Origin: Colidextribacter sp. OB.20
Lineage (GTDB): Bacteria > Bacillota > Clostridia > Oscillospirales > Oscillospiraceae
Direction of reading: 5' to 3'
Assembly: GCF_009911595.1 (NCBI RefSeq)
Contig: NZ_QWKG01000025.1
Span: forward strand, 1-56,801
Length of the DNA: 56,801 nucleotides
This document shows positions 42,916 through 50,892 of the stretch, one piece after another. Numbering within the stretch: position 1 is the stretch's first letter; each line of letters starts with the position of its first letter. A model generated the notes under the pieces. That model did no database searches and was not told the DNA's origin. It saw nothing but the letters and a program-made list of their open reading frames with translations. A program made the translations under genes and the position numbers.

Positions 42916-44541
42916 ATGACATGTGACCAGGCACATAACATTTTAAAAACAGCGGTAACAGATTCAGCCTTTACAGTCGGAGCACTCATAGAGAAGGTAG
43001 AAAACGATCAAGCTCTACAAGTAAAATTTGAAGATTCTGGTTATATTTCGCATTTAGACGCTATCGTCACGCTGATCATTTACGACATTAAATATGGAGA
43101 TGATTATACCAATAAATCATCTGAGACTGATTATATCGAATATATCAGAAAATTCAAAAAAGATTATGTCAAAGCGCATTTCAAACCGAATTCCGGTTCA
43201 GGCATAAACGCTTTTGGAAGAAACGGTTTCAAGGCGATGCTGGACAGTGACGTCAAGGATTCAGAGAAAAAGGCTTTTTGGGGAAAATGGCGGGCTGAGT
43301 CCAGTTACCCGCACACCATAGATTTCCCAATCACTGAAATTACAAGTGTTAAGGATTTAATTCAAGAGGCTGTAAACTTTTCGTATTATTGTCATGTCGG
43401 GCCCCGCAGCAACTTCTTAGCTTACTGTAAGGATGAATTGAACATTGTACCTCCAACTTCGCCTTCGGCCAATGGCGCAAGTCCCGCCCCGGAGGAGCAG
43501 GATGTCGCGCAGACAATCATCAGCGATGCCATTGAAGCCTCCATCGAATCCGGCAAAAAGTGCGTCATCTTCACCGGCGCGCCTGGCACAGGCAAGACCT
43601 ACTGCGTGGAGAGATACATGCAAGCTAAGATGGAGGGCTTTGAGAGGGGCGAGTATTTCGTGCAGTTCCACAGCTCCTATGACTACACGGATTTCGTGGA
43701 GGGACTTCGCCCGATCCGAGGCGAAAACGGCAAAATGGATTTCGTGCGTATGGACGGCATTTTCAAAGCGTTTTGCAGAAGGGTCGTGGAGCTGAATAGA
43801 AAAAGCGGCAGCCCAGAAAGTGGAGCCGCCGGGGAAGCTCCTTCGCAGGGCAGAGAAGAAGCAAGCGGCGAAAAAATGTATTATTTCGTAATTGACGAGA
43901 TCAACCGGGCCGACCTGGGCCAGGTCTTTGGCGAGCTGATGTACTGCTTTGAGAAGCGCGGCGAGAAAATCGCCACGCAATACGAAAACCTTCCCGCATA
44001 CAGCAAGAAGGGCGAGCTCATTCAGGACGATTACTTCAAGGACGGCTTTTACATCCCCGAAAATGTTGTGATTATCGGCACCATGAACGATATCGACCGC
44101 AGCGTGGAGACCTTCGACTTCGCCCTCCGCCGCCGCTTCGACTGGGTGGAGATCGACGCGAACACTGTGATGGGCTCCTCCCTGAAGGGCATGAGAAACA
44201 GGGGGGAAATCGAAGGGGAGATCACGCCGGAGCTTGTGAAGCGAATCAAACTGATGAACGAGAAAATTGCCGCCGAGTCCGGCTTGAGCAGCGCCTTCGC
44301 CATCGGTCCCGCCTACTTCAAGGGCTATAACGGGACGGAGGAGAAGCTGAGGGAAATCTGGCAGCGGAACATCCAGCCCATCCTGAGGGAGTACATGCGG
44401 GGCAGACAGGGCGAAAAAGCTTTTATCAGCCAATGTGAGAGGGCCCTTTTCCCGGGAAAAGAACTTGAAGCTGATTCACAGCCGGCTGAGCCGCAGGGAG
44501 GCGCAGACGCCGCAGATGCTCAACAGGGTGAGCAGGAATGA
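42916..44541 (+). CDS. mcrB: McrB-type GTPase of an McrBC restriction system
   Basis: 541 residues. The N-terminal part (about 1-185) is unlike known specificity domains that I recall and is coded by AT-rich DNA. An AAA domain follows with Walker A GAPGTGKT (about 221-228), the McrB signature YYFVIDEINRADLGQVFGEL (about 322-341), and TMNDIDRSVETFDFALRRRFDW. These motifs mark the GTP-using McrB group. It assembles a ring that drives DNA translocation, with the nuclease McrC. The ATG at 42916 has AAAGGA upstream; the TTG at 42898 is rejected. The mcrC start overlaps the stop (ATGA). Confidence 0.92.
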   Translation: MTCDQAHNILKTAVTDSAFTVGALIEKVENDQALQVKFEDSGYISHLDAIVTLIIYDIKYGDDYTNKSSETDYIEYIRKFKKDYVKAHFKPNSGSGINAFGRNGFKAMLDSDVKDSEKKAFWGKWRAESSYPHTIDFPITEITSVKDLIQEAVNFSYYCHVGPRSNFLAYCKDELNIVPPTSPSANGASPAPEEQDVAQTIISDAIEASIESGKKCVIFTGAPGTGKTYCVERYMQAKMEGFERGEYFVQFHSSYDYTDFVEGLRPIRGENGKMDFVRMDGIFKAFCRRVVELNRKSGSPESGAAGEAPSQGREEASGEKMYYFVIDEINRADLGQVFGELMYCFEKRGEKIATQYENLPAYSKKGELIQDDYFKDGFYIPENVVIIGTMNDIDRSVETFDFALRRRFDWVEIDANTVMGSSLKGMRNRGEIEGEITPELVKRIKLMNEKIAAESGLSSAFAIGPAYFKGYNGTEEKLREIWQRNIQPILREYMRGRQGEKAFISQCERALFPGKELEADSQPAEPQGGADAADAQQGEQE

Positions 44542-46007
44542 AAAAAATCACATTTTACGGAAAGGATTTTTCAAGGCTCGAGGAAGCAGAATATAGTCTT
44601 GACGGCTCGGAGAAAGCGCCCCTGACACTCGCCGGCAGCGAGAATGAATGTCTGGAATTTAATATACTGAACGCTTTTTGCAGCTCTTATGACAAGGTTC
44701 CACTGCTTTTTCCGAAAAACACGGCGCTTTTTAATAAGTACGTGGGTGTTTTCCGCATCAAGAGCCTTACATTCAGAGAGGAGACCTACGATGCAACGCT
44801 CGAAATCAGATGCCGCTTCGATACGGACAAAAAGGCGTTTTTCCTGGCGGCTATGCTGCTCTGCCTGACGAACAAGGAGCTGAATCGTTTCTGGCTAAGG
44901 CCCGAGGTAACCATCTCGTTTCATCAGGTGATGGACATCCTCCTGCTGTTTATGTTCAAAAATCAGCTGGCCGAGGCGGCGAAAAAGGGGATTTTCCGCA
45001 AATATCAGCGCTTTGAAAACAACGACGGCCGCCCCCACGGAACCATCGACATTGCACGCCATATCCGCGAAAATATGGGGCTGAATAACGGAAGAGTCGC
45101 GTATCACTACCGCGAGCTCACCGCAAACAATCCCGTCAACCGCTTAATTTGGGCTGCTTACAAGCGGCTTGGCGAAAAGTACCCCCAGCTCTGCGAGACG
45201 CACATCAATGGCAATGAAGGCGTCCACTCCACGCTGAACATACTGCAAACCGAGCTTGGCTATTCCAGAACAAGCGTGCGCAATATCGTGAATGAAAATC
45301 TGCGCCCGATCACCCACCCCTACTTTTCGGAGTATGAGGCCCTGCGGAAAACCTGTCTCAAAATCCTGCGGGATGAGAGCGTTTCGATTTTCGACGCGGA
45401 GGGCTCCGAAGAAACCGAGTCCCTCTGTGTGAACGTGACCTGGCTCTGGGAGCGGTTCCTGGAGCACCACCTCGAAAGGCTTCTGCCTCCCGGCCTGTCC
45501 CTGACAACCCAGGGCGTCAACAACCGGGGAAAGCCAATCTTCTACAAGCTGGTTGGCCAGGAATACAAGCCGGTCAACAGCTACTCCAAGCCCGATTTCG
45601 TCCTCTGGCCGGGAGAGGGGCGTGACCGCCCCATTGCGATTCTGGACGCGAAATTCAAGCGCCGCTGGAACAATTTCTTTCAGGAGGAGGACTCCTCCTT
45701 CACGGACGAGGACAGCAGCAAATGCTTCCGGGACATGGTGGTCTTTCGCTCCCCGCGGACCGGCGTTATCTTCCCCTTTCGGGAGGAGGGCGGCGAGGAG
45801 GGCCCGTATCTCAAAGAGTATCACATCGGCATCCCCATCTCCGGCGACGCCGGTCTCAGGTTCGACATGGTACGGGTGCCCGTACCCCCGGTTTGGGTGC
45901 CTGTCCCTCCGGAGGCAGAGACGAGCTTCCAGGAGTGGCACCAGCTTCTGGAGTCGTCCGTGGAGCAGGTGCTGAAAGATTATTTACAGAAAATCACCGG
46001 AGCTTAG
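44538..46007 (+). CDS. mcrC: McrC-type endonuclease of an McrBC system
   Basis: 489 residues. The C-terminal half holds a PD-(D/E)xK nuclease: KPDFVLW at about 350-356, then ILDAKFK at about 367-373. The N-terminal half binds the McrB ring in known systems. It is translationally coupled to mcrB by ATGA overlap. Together they cut modified (usually methylated) foreign DNA; the recognised modification is not known here. The stop lies right at the edge of a foldback element (46010-46166). Confidence 0.92.
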   Translation: MKKITFYGKDFSRLEEAEYSLDGSEKAPLTLAGSENECLEFNILNAFCSSYDKVPLLFPKNTALFNKYVGVFRIKSLTFREETYDATLEIRCRFDTDKKAFFLAAMLLCLTNKELNRFWLRPEVTISFHQVMDILLLFMFKNQLAEAAKKGIFRKYQRFENNDGRPHGTIDIARHIRENMGLNNGRVAYHYRELTANNPVNRLIWAAYKRLGEKYPQLCETHINGNEGVHSTLNILQTELGYSRTSVRNIVNENLRPITHPYFSEYEALRKTCLKILRDESVSIFDAEGSEETESLCVNVTWLWERFLEHHLERLLPPGLSLTTQGVNNRGKPIFYKLVGQEYKPVNSYSKPDFVLWPGEGRDRPIAILDAKFKRRWNNFFQEEDSSFTDEDSSKCFRDMVVFRSPRTGVIFPFREEGGEEGPYLKEYHIGIPISGDAGLRFDMVRVPVPPVWVPVPPEAETSFQEWHQLLESSVEQVLKDYLQKITGA

Positions 46008-46009
46008 GC

Positions 46010-46166
46010 GCTGTTTGAAAAATGGAAATATGCACAGTGGTGAGGAATTTTTTCGCCAGACAAACACAATTTTTCGCAGGAATACTGGATGTATTTCAAG
46101 AAAAACTGGGGCAGTATGGCGGAAAAAAGACCACCGCTTGGGCGTATTGACATTTTTCAAACAAGC
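46010..46166. mobile_element. MITE-like foldback element after mcrC
   Basis: Terminal arms gctgtttgaaaaatg and its near-perfect reverse complement catttttcaaacaagc. Further in, gtggt...ttttttcgcca mirrors tggcggaaaaaagaccacc, so the whole is one long imperfect palindrome of about 157 bases. No open reading frame. A non-autonomous element is the simplest view; no clear target duplication is seen. Confidence 0.6.
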
Positions 46167-46212
46167 CCCAGGCTGCCAGGGCCTTCCGGGCGGTTATAAC
46201 GCAGCCGCGCTC

Positions 46213-46273
46213 CTCCGAGCCGCAGATTTTCCGAGCGGATCATTTTCCCGCTCAGAAAATTTGCGGCTCGGAG
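46213..46273. other. Large 26-bp stem-loop upstream of the AAA+ ATPase gene
   Basis: The arms (ctccgagccgcagattttcc... and its partner) pair over 26 bases with two mismatches around a 9-base loop. No T run follows, so it is not a standard terminator. Could be a repeat element or a structured RNA leader for the gene at 46319. Confidence 0.6.
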
Positions 46274-46318
46274 TCTGTTATGCTGGGGCCAGATCAAGAC
46301 GAATGGAGGCCATCTGAT

Positions 46319-48109
46319 ATGAAAACTGCACAAGCCGCCGCCCCATCCGCTCCCGTCCCCGCCCCGCAGGTCTGCCGTCCCATCCATATCCACAGCCTCC
46401 CCGGCGTGCCTGGAAATCTGCTGCGGTACACCCCCCTGTTCCGGGAGGTCCCCCGAAGGACGCTGCGCTCCGAGCTGCGGGACGCCCCCCAGTTTCAAAG
46501 CCTCCGCCTCCGGTCCCTGCTGAAGAACACCCGGGGCAGTCTGCGGGTACTGCTTTTGGGGGAGGACAGCTACTGCACCGCCCAGGCGGCGGTGTATCTG
46601 GCATCCCTCTCCCACAGTCGGGAGAAGCTGCCGCCCGGCTGGGAGTCAGACGACTGGGGCGGAGTGGACTTCTGCGATCTGGACGAGCCGGAGGAGCCGG
46701 TCAGCCCCGATATCCTCCTCTCCCGCTCTCTGGCGGTGGTCTCTCCGGAAGCGCTGGACCCCGCCCTGGGGCAAAATAAGTCCCATAGCCCGGTGGCGGC
46801 CATTCCAGGAGAGGCTGAGCGCCCTGTGCTCAGTCTGCGCGCCCTGGCCGCCCCCGCCGTTCTCATCACCGCCGGTGACGGAAGGGTTCTCACGCCCGCC
46901 GTTCTGGAGCAGGTGAAATCCCTGGACCTCCGGAACGAGGACATGCCCTTGGACATCCTCATCGCCTTGAAGAGCAGCCAGCTGGACTCGGAGCTGCTGG
47001 AGGAGCTGCGCTTTACCTGCGGCTTCCAGGCCGCCCGGGTGGGCCGGCCGGACCAGGCCTATTACCGCCGTTTTCTCCGCCAGTGCGGCGAGGACCAGCG
47101 CCGCCCCATTGACAGGCTGGCGGACCTGGACCGGGTGATTTCCCACACCCGCCGCCTCCGGGGGGACCGTTTCTGCGAGCTGGACCTGGAGTCCCTCATC
47201 TCCTGGGCCGTCCAGCGCCGGGTCCAGCCCCCCCTCCGGACCCGGGACCTTCTCTTTCCGCCCTTTCAAATCCAGGGAGACAGCTGGAAGGAGCTGGAGC
47301 GCATGACCGGCCTGGAGGAGGTCAAGGAGAAGCTCCGCCGCCTGCTGGCCCGGGCCGTCTGGGAGAAGCGGCGCGGTCAGGCCGGGAAGCCTGTCCGGCC
47401 TATGTGCCGCAACCTGGCCTTTGCCGGACCGCCGGGGACGGGGAAGAGCGTCACCGCCCGGCTGGCCGCCCGGATTCTCCGGGAGAAGGGCTGCGGCTCC
47501 GGACGCTTTGTGGAGGCGGGACGGGAACAGCTTATCGGCACCTACCTGGGGGAGACCTCCCCCAGGATCGCGGAGCTCTTTGAGCAGGCCCGGGGCGGGG
47601 TGCTCTTCATTGACGAAGCCGGGGCTCTGCTGGGCGGAGAATACGACATCTACGCCGCTGAGGCGGTCAACGCCCTGGTGCGCCACATGGAGCTTCAGCC
47701 CGAGACCATGGTGATTTTTGCCACCTATCCCGGAGAGATGGAGCGCCTGCTGTCCTCCAACCCGGGGCTGAAAAGCCGCATCGCCCAGATCCTGAACTTC
47801 CCCGCCTATGACGACGACCAGCTCTGGGCAATTCTTCAGGGGTTTGCCAGGGAGGACGGCTGCGCCCTCCCGGAGGGGACCGGGGAGGTGTGCCGCGGTT
47901 TCTTTTCCGCCCTGCGCCGGCGGGACCCGGAGGGCTTCGGCAACGGTCGGGAGGCCCGCCGGCTGTTCCAGGGGGCGGCGGAGGAGCTGGCCCTGCGCGC
48001 CCTGGACACCGGGGAGGAGACGCTCCGCCTGGAGGATCTGAACGCCGCTGCAGAGCGGCTGCTGGCCGGGACCGGCGGCGCGGAGAGGCGGCCCATCGGG
48101 TTCCGGTGA
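46319..48109 (+). CDS. CbbX/SpoVK-like AAA+ ATPase
   Basis: 596 residues. The N-terminal 330 residues resemble a degenerate domain with no complete nucleotide motif (RVLLLGEDSYCTAQ and LRALAAPAVLIT are hints). The C-terminal AAA+ module has MTGLEEVKEKLRRL, Walker A GPPGTGKS (about 370-377), GTYLGETSPRIAELF, Walker B GVLFIDEAGALLGG and a late arginine region. SpoVK and CbbX have the same single AAA+ core. The start at 46319 has GGAGG upstream. It precedes addB by 110 bases; addB has its own promoter. Confidence 0.8.
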   Translation: MKTAQAAAPSAPVPAPQVCRPIHIHSLPGVPGNLLRYTPLFREVPRRTLRSELRDAPQFQSLRLRSLLKNTRGSLRVLLLGEDSYCTAQAAVYLASLSHSREKLPPGWESDDWGGVDFCDLDEPEEPVSPDILLSRSLAVVSPEALDPALGQNKSHSPVAAIPGEAERPVLSLRALAAPAVLITAGDGRVLTPAVLEQVKSLDLRNEDMPLDILIALKSSQLDSELLEELRFTCGFQAARVGRPDQAYYRRFLRQCGEDQRRPIDRLADLDRVISHTRRLRGDRFCELDLESLISWAVQRRVQPPLRTRDLLFPPFQIQGDSWKELERMTGLEEVKEKLRRLLARAVWEKRRGQAGKPVRPMCRNLAFAGPPGTGKSVTARLAARILREKGCGSGRFVEAGREQLIGTYLGETSPRIAELFEQARGGVLFIDEAGALLGGEYDIYAAEAVNALVRHMELQPETMVIFATYPGEMERLLSSNPGLKSRIAQILNFPAYDDDQLWAILQGFAREDGCALPEGTGEVCRGFFSALRRRDPEGFGNGREARRLFQGAAEELALRALDTGEETLRLEDLNAAAERLLAGTGGAERRPIGFR

Positions 48110-48146
48110 AGAAGCCCGGCGGAAACCGGCAGAACCGCTAAATTTC

Positions 48147-48175
48147 TTGCTTATTTCCCCTCCCGAGTATATAAT
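48147..48175 (+). promoter_or_regulatory. Sigma-A promoter of the addBA operon
   Basis: TTGCTT at 48147-48152 and a perfect TATAAT at 48170-48175 with a 17-bp spacer, 45 bases before the addB start. Confidence 0.75.
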
Positions 48176-48219
48176 GACAACCAATGAGCGCATTTCCTGT
48201 GAAAGGAGTCAAGATACCG

Positions 48220-50892
48220 ATGGAAAAGACCCTCACGGCCCTGAGCCGGTTTTTGCAGGCCCGCCCCGGTTTTGAGGCGGTGCTGATCGCCCCCACCCTG
48301 TCCATGGGCCGCCAGCTCCTGGAGGCCTGCGCCGCACGCTTCGGCGGGGTCCTGGGCGTCCGGGTCCACACGCCGGACACCCTGGCTCTGGAACTGTGCG
48401 GGACAGACTGCTTGGGCGTCCTCTCCCGCGACGCCGGAGCGCTGCTGCTCCTCTCTCTGCTTCGGGAGAAGGGGGCCTCCTGGCCCTTCTTCTCCGCCCT
48501 GGACACAGACCGCATAACCCTGCCCGCCGCCCGGGCGCTGTTGGACGACCTTCTGTTGCTGGAGCGGGAGGGCGTCCCCCTTCCGGCAGGACAGGAGGAC
48601 CCCCGCCTGGCAGGGCTGTCCGCGCTGCTGGCGGCCTATCAGGCGGAGAAAAACCGCCGGGGCCTTTGGGGGCGGTATGACCTTTTTGCCCGTGCGGCGG
48701 GCCGCTGGAAGGAGAGGCCGCTGACCGTTCCCGCGGCGATCTGCGCCAACGTCACCGGGGAGGGGATCGTTCAGACCTTCCTGAGGGAGTTAAACGCCTT
48801 CGTGCTGCCCGTCCCCTGCGCCTGGCAGACGCCTCAGGTCCCGGCGCTCTTCCTACCCCAGACAGAGGAGGCGCCCGCCGCCCGGCTGCGCTTTGTCAAG
48901 AGCTACGGGCAGGAGAATGAGACACTGTTTCCCTTCTATGACCTGCTGGAGCGCCAAATTCCCTTTGGGCAGGCGGCCATCCTGTGCGCCGGACAGGAGA
49001 CCCTGCCCCTGCTCTGGGAGCAGGCCGCCCGCCTGGGTGTACCCCTGACATTGGACGGCGGCCTCCCCCTGGAGAGGGGGAAGCTGCTGCCGCTGCTCCG
49101 GGCGCTGGCGTCGTGGTACGGCGGCGGCTGTCCGGTGGAGGGCCTGCCCGGCCTGATGGCGGGCGGGCTGGCTGTGCCCCATGGGACGGGGTTTTTGAAG
49201 TATTTGCGGAAAAACCATGTGGGCCATCAGCTCTCCCGCTATCTGGACTGCCTGGAGCGGACCAAAAAACCGCTCGACGGCAGCGCGGAGGAGGCCCTTC
49301 TGCGCGAGCATAACGAATGGATTGCGTTCTGCGCAGAGCTCAAAACCCTCTTTGAGGAGACTGCCACAGTGGAGGAGGGGCTGGCTCTGCTGCGGCCCTT
49401 CCTGCTGGAGCGGTATGTGAAGACTCTGCCCCAGATTCGGGGGCCGGAGTACGCCGCGCTCCTCTCCGCCTTGGAGAACCTGGTGGGGATCGTCCCCGGC
49501 GGGAGCTTTTCCGCACTGCTTCCCCAGCTGCTGGACGCCGCCGCCCGAACGCCCTGGCAGTCCGCCGCCCCCCGGGACGGGGCGGTCCACGCCGCGCCCC
49601 TGTCCAAGGGCGCCTTTCTGGGCCGGCCCCACACCTACATCCTGGGTCTGAGCCGGGACGCCCTCACCGCCCCGGGCCGGGAGTCCCCCCTGCTGCGGAA
49701 TGAGGAGCGCCTGGCCCTGGGCCTTCCCCGCTCCGATACCGGGGCGGAGCTGCCGGCATACCACCTGGGCGCTGTCCTGGCCGCCGCCAGGGGGGAGGTC
49801 ACCCTATCCTACAGCTGCTTTGATACGGAGAAGCTGCTTGCCGCTCATCCCGCGCCCGTCTATGAAGCGCTGCGGGGAACGGCCGAGCCCATGTTCTTCG
49901 GCTATCACCGGCCGGTGTCCCTCACTGGGGCGGACCGCTGGCTGGAGGGGAGTCCCGCTCCGGTGATTGCCCCGGTTGCGGAGACAGCGGGGCTTCCGGA
50001 GGACTTTGTCTTTTCCGCCTCCTCCCTGGAGGGGGCAATGCAGTGCCCCCGGCGGTTCTATTTCCAGTACATCCTCAAGATACCCCAGGTGGAAAAGACC
50101 GACCTCTCCAAGCGGAAGTGGCTGCCCGCCAACGCCTTCGGTTCGCTGGTACACGAGACCCTGGAGGACTATTTCGACCGCTTGATTGAGACGAAGGCCC
50201 CGCCGGACCTGGAGGAGGTCTGGGCGGCGCATCTGGCGGCCTATGAGCCGATCTGGCCCTGCGCCGACCCGGCCCTCCGGGAGCGGGAGGCCCGGCGGGC
50301 GAAGGACTGCGTCCTCAGCGCCGTCCGCCATTTCCAGCACAGCCAGGCGGGCAACGCCCCTCTGGCCACGGAGCTGACCTTCGGGCGAAAGGCGGTCAAG
50401 GTCCAGCCCTATTCGCTGCCGGAGCAGTTTACGCTCCAGCTGGACGAGGAGATGTCCTTCCCCTTCACCGGCTCCATCGACCGGCTGGACCGGCTTCCCA
50501 ACGGCGAGGGGCTGGCGATCCTGGACTATAAGACCGGGAGGATCAGCACCTTTCTCAGGGAGGCCGACAGCAAGCTGCAGTATTATCTGTACGCCAAAGC
50601 GGCGGAACAGCTGGGGCTCGGGCAGGTAAGGCAGGCGGTCTACCTCTTTTTGACCCCTGCCGGCGTCCAGCCTGTGCCCTGTCCCGACCCCGGTGAGGAT
50701 GCCGAGCGGCTGGACCGGGTGAAGGCCCTGGTCAAGCTCCTGCGTGGGGGCGGGGCCGCGGACATCGCCCAGCCCGTCTGGCAGGGCGACGTGCCCATAT
50801 GCTATGCCGGTGACAAGGACCGGCAGAAACGTTTGAATGCTTGCGCCATCTACTGCCCCTACGCGGCGCTCTGTCAGGAGGTGTGTCCATGA
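48220..50892 (+). CDS. addB: AddB subunit of the helicase-nuclease (RexB-like)
   Basis: 890 residues, clearly shorter than B. subtilis AddB. The C-terminal nuclease is present: MQCPRRFYFQYILKIP with the first iron-sulphur Cys, GSIDRLDR, AILDYKTG, and three Cys in AIYCPYAALCQEVC at the end, which fit the Fe-S staple. An N-terminal Walker A (GxxxxGKT) is not seen; the segment FEAVLIAPTLSMGRQLLEAC stands in its place, as in RexB proteins. It works with AddA to process double-strand breaks for recombination. It overlaps addA by ATGA. AAAGGAG lies before the ATG. Confidence 0.88.
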   Translation: MEKTLTALSRFLQARPGFEAVLIAPTLSMGRQLLEACAARFGGVLGVRVHTPDTLALELCGTDCLGVLSRDAGALLLLSLLREKGASWPFFSALDTDRITLPAARALLDDLLLLEREGVPLPAGQEDPRLAGLSALLAAYQAEKNRRGLWGRYDLFARAAGRWKERPLTVPAAICANVTGEGIVQTFLRELNAFVLPVPCAWQTPQVPALFLPQTEEAPAARLRFVKSYGQENETLFPFYDLLERQIPFGQAAILCAGQETLPLLWEQAARLGVPLTLDGGLPLERGKLLPLLRALASWYGGGCPVEGLPGLMAGGLAVPHGTGFLKYLRKNHVGHQLSRYLDCLERTKKPLDGSAEEALLREHNEWIAFCAELKTLFEETATVEEGLALLRPFLLERYVKTLPQIRGPEYAALLSALENLVGIVPGGSFSALLPQLLDAAARTPWQSAAPRDGAVHAAPLSKGAFLGRPHTYILGLSRDALTAPGRESPLLRNEERLALGLPRSDTGAELPAYHLGAVLAAARGEVTLSYSCFDTEKLLAAHPAPVYEALRGTAEPMFFGYHRPVSLTGADRWLEGSPAPVIAPVAETAGLPEDFVFSASSLEGAMQCPRRFYFQYILKIPQVEKTDLSKRKWLPANAFGSLVHETLEDYFDRLIETKAPPDLEEVWAAHLAAYEPIWPCADPALREREARRAKDCVLSAVRHFQHSQAGNAPLATELTFGRKAVKVQPYSLPEQFTLQLDEEMSFPFTGSIDRLDRLPNGEGLAILDYKTGRISTFLREADSKLQYYLYAKAAEQLGLGQVRQAVYLFLTPAGVQPVPCPDPGEDAERLDRVKALVKLLRGGGAADIAQPVWQGDVPICYAGDKDRQKRLNACAIYCPYAALCQEVCP

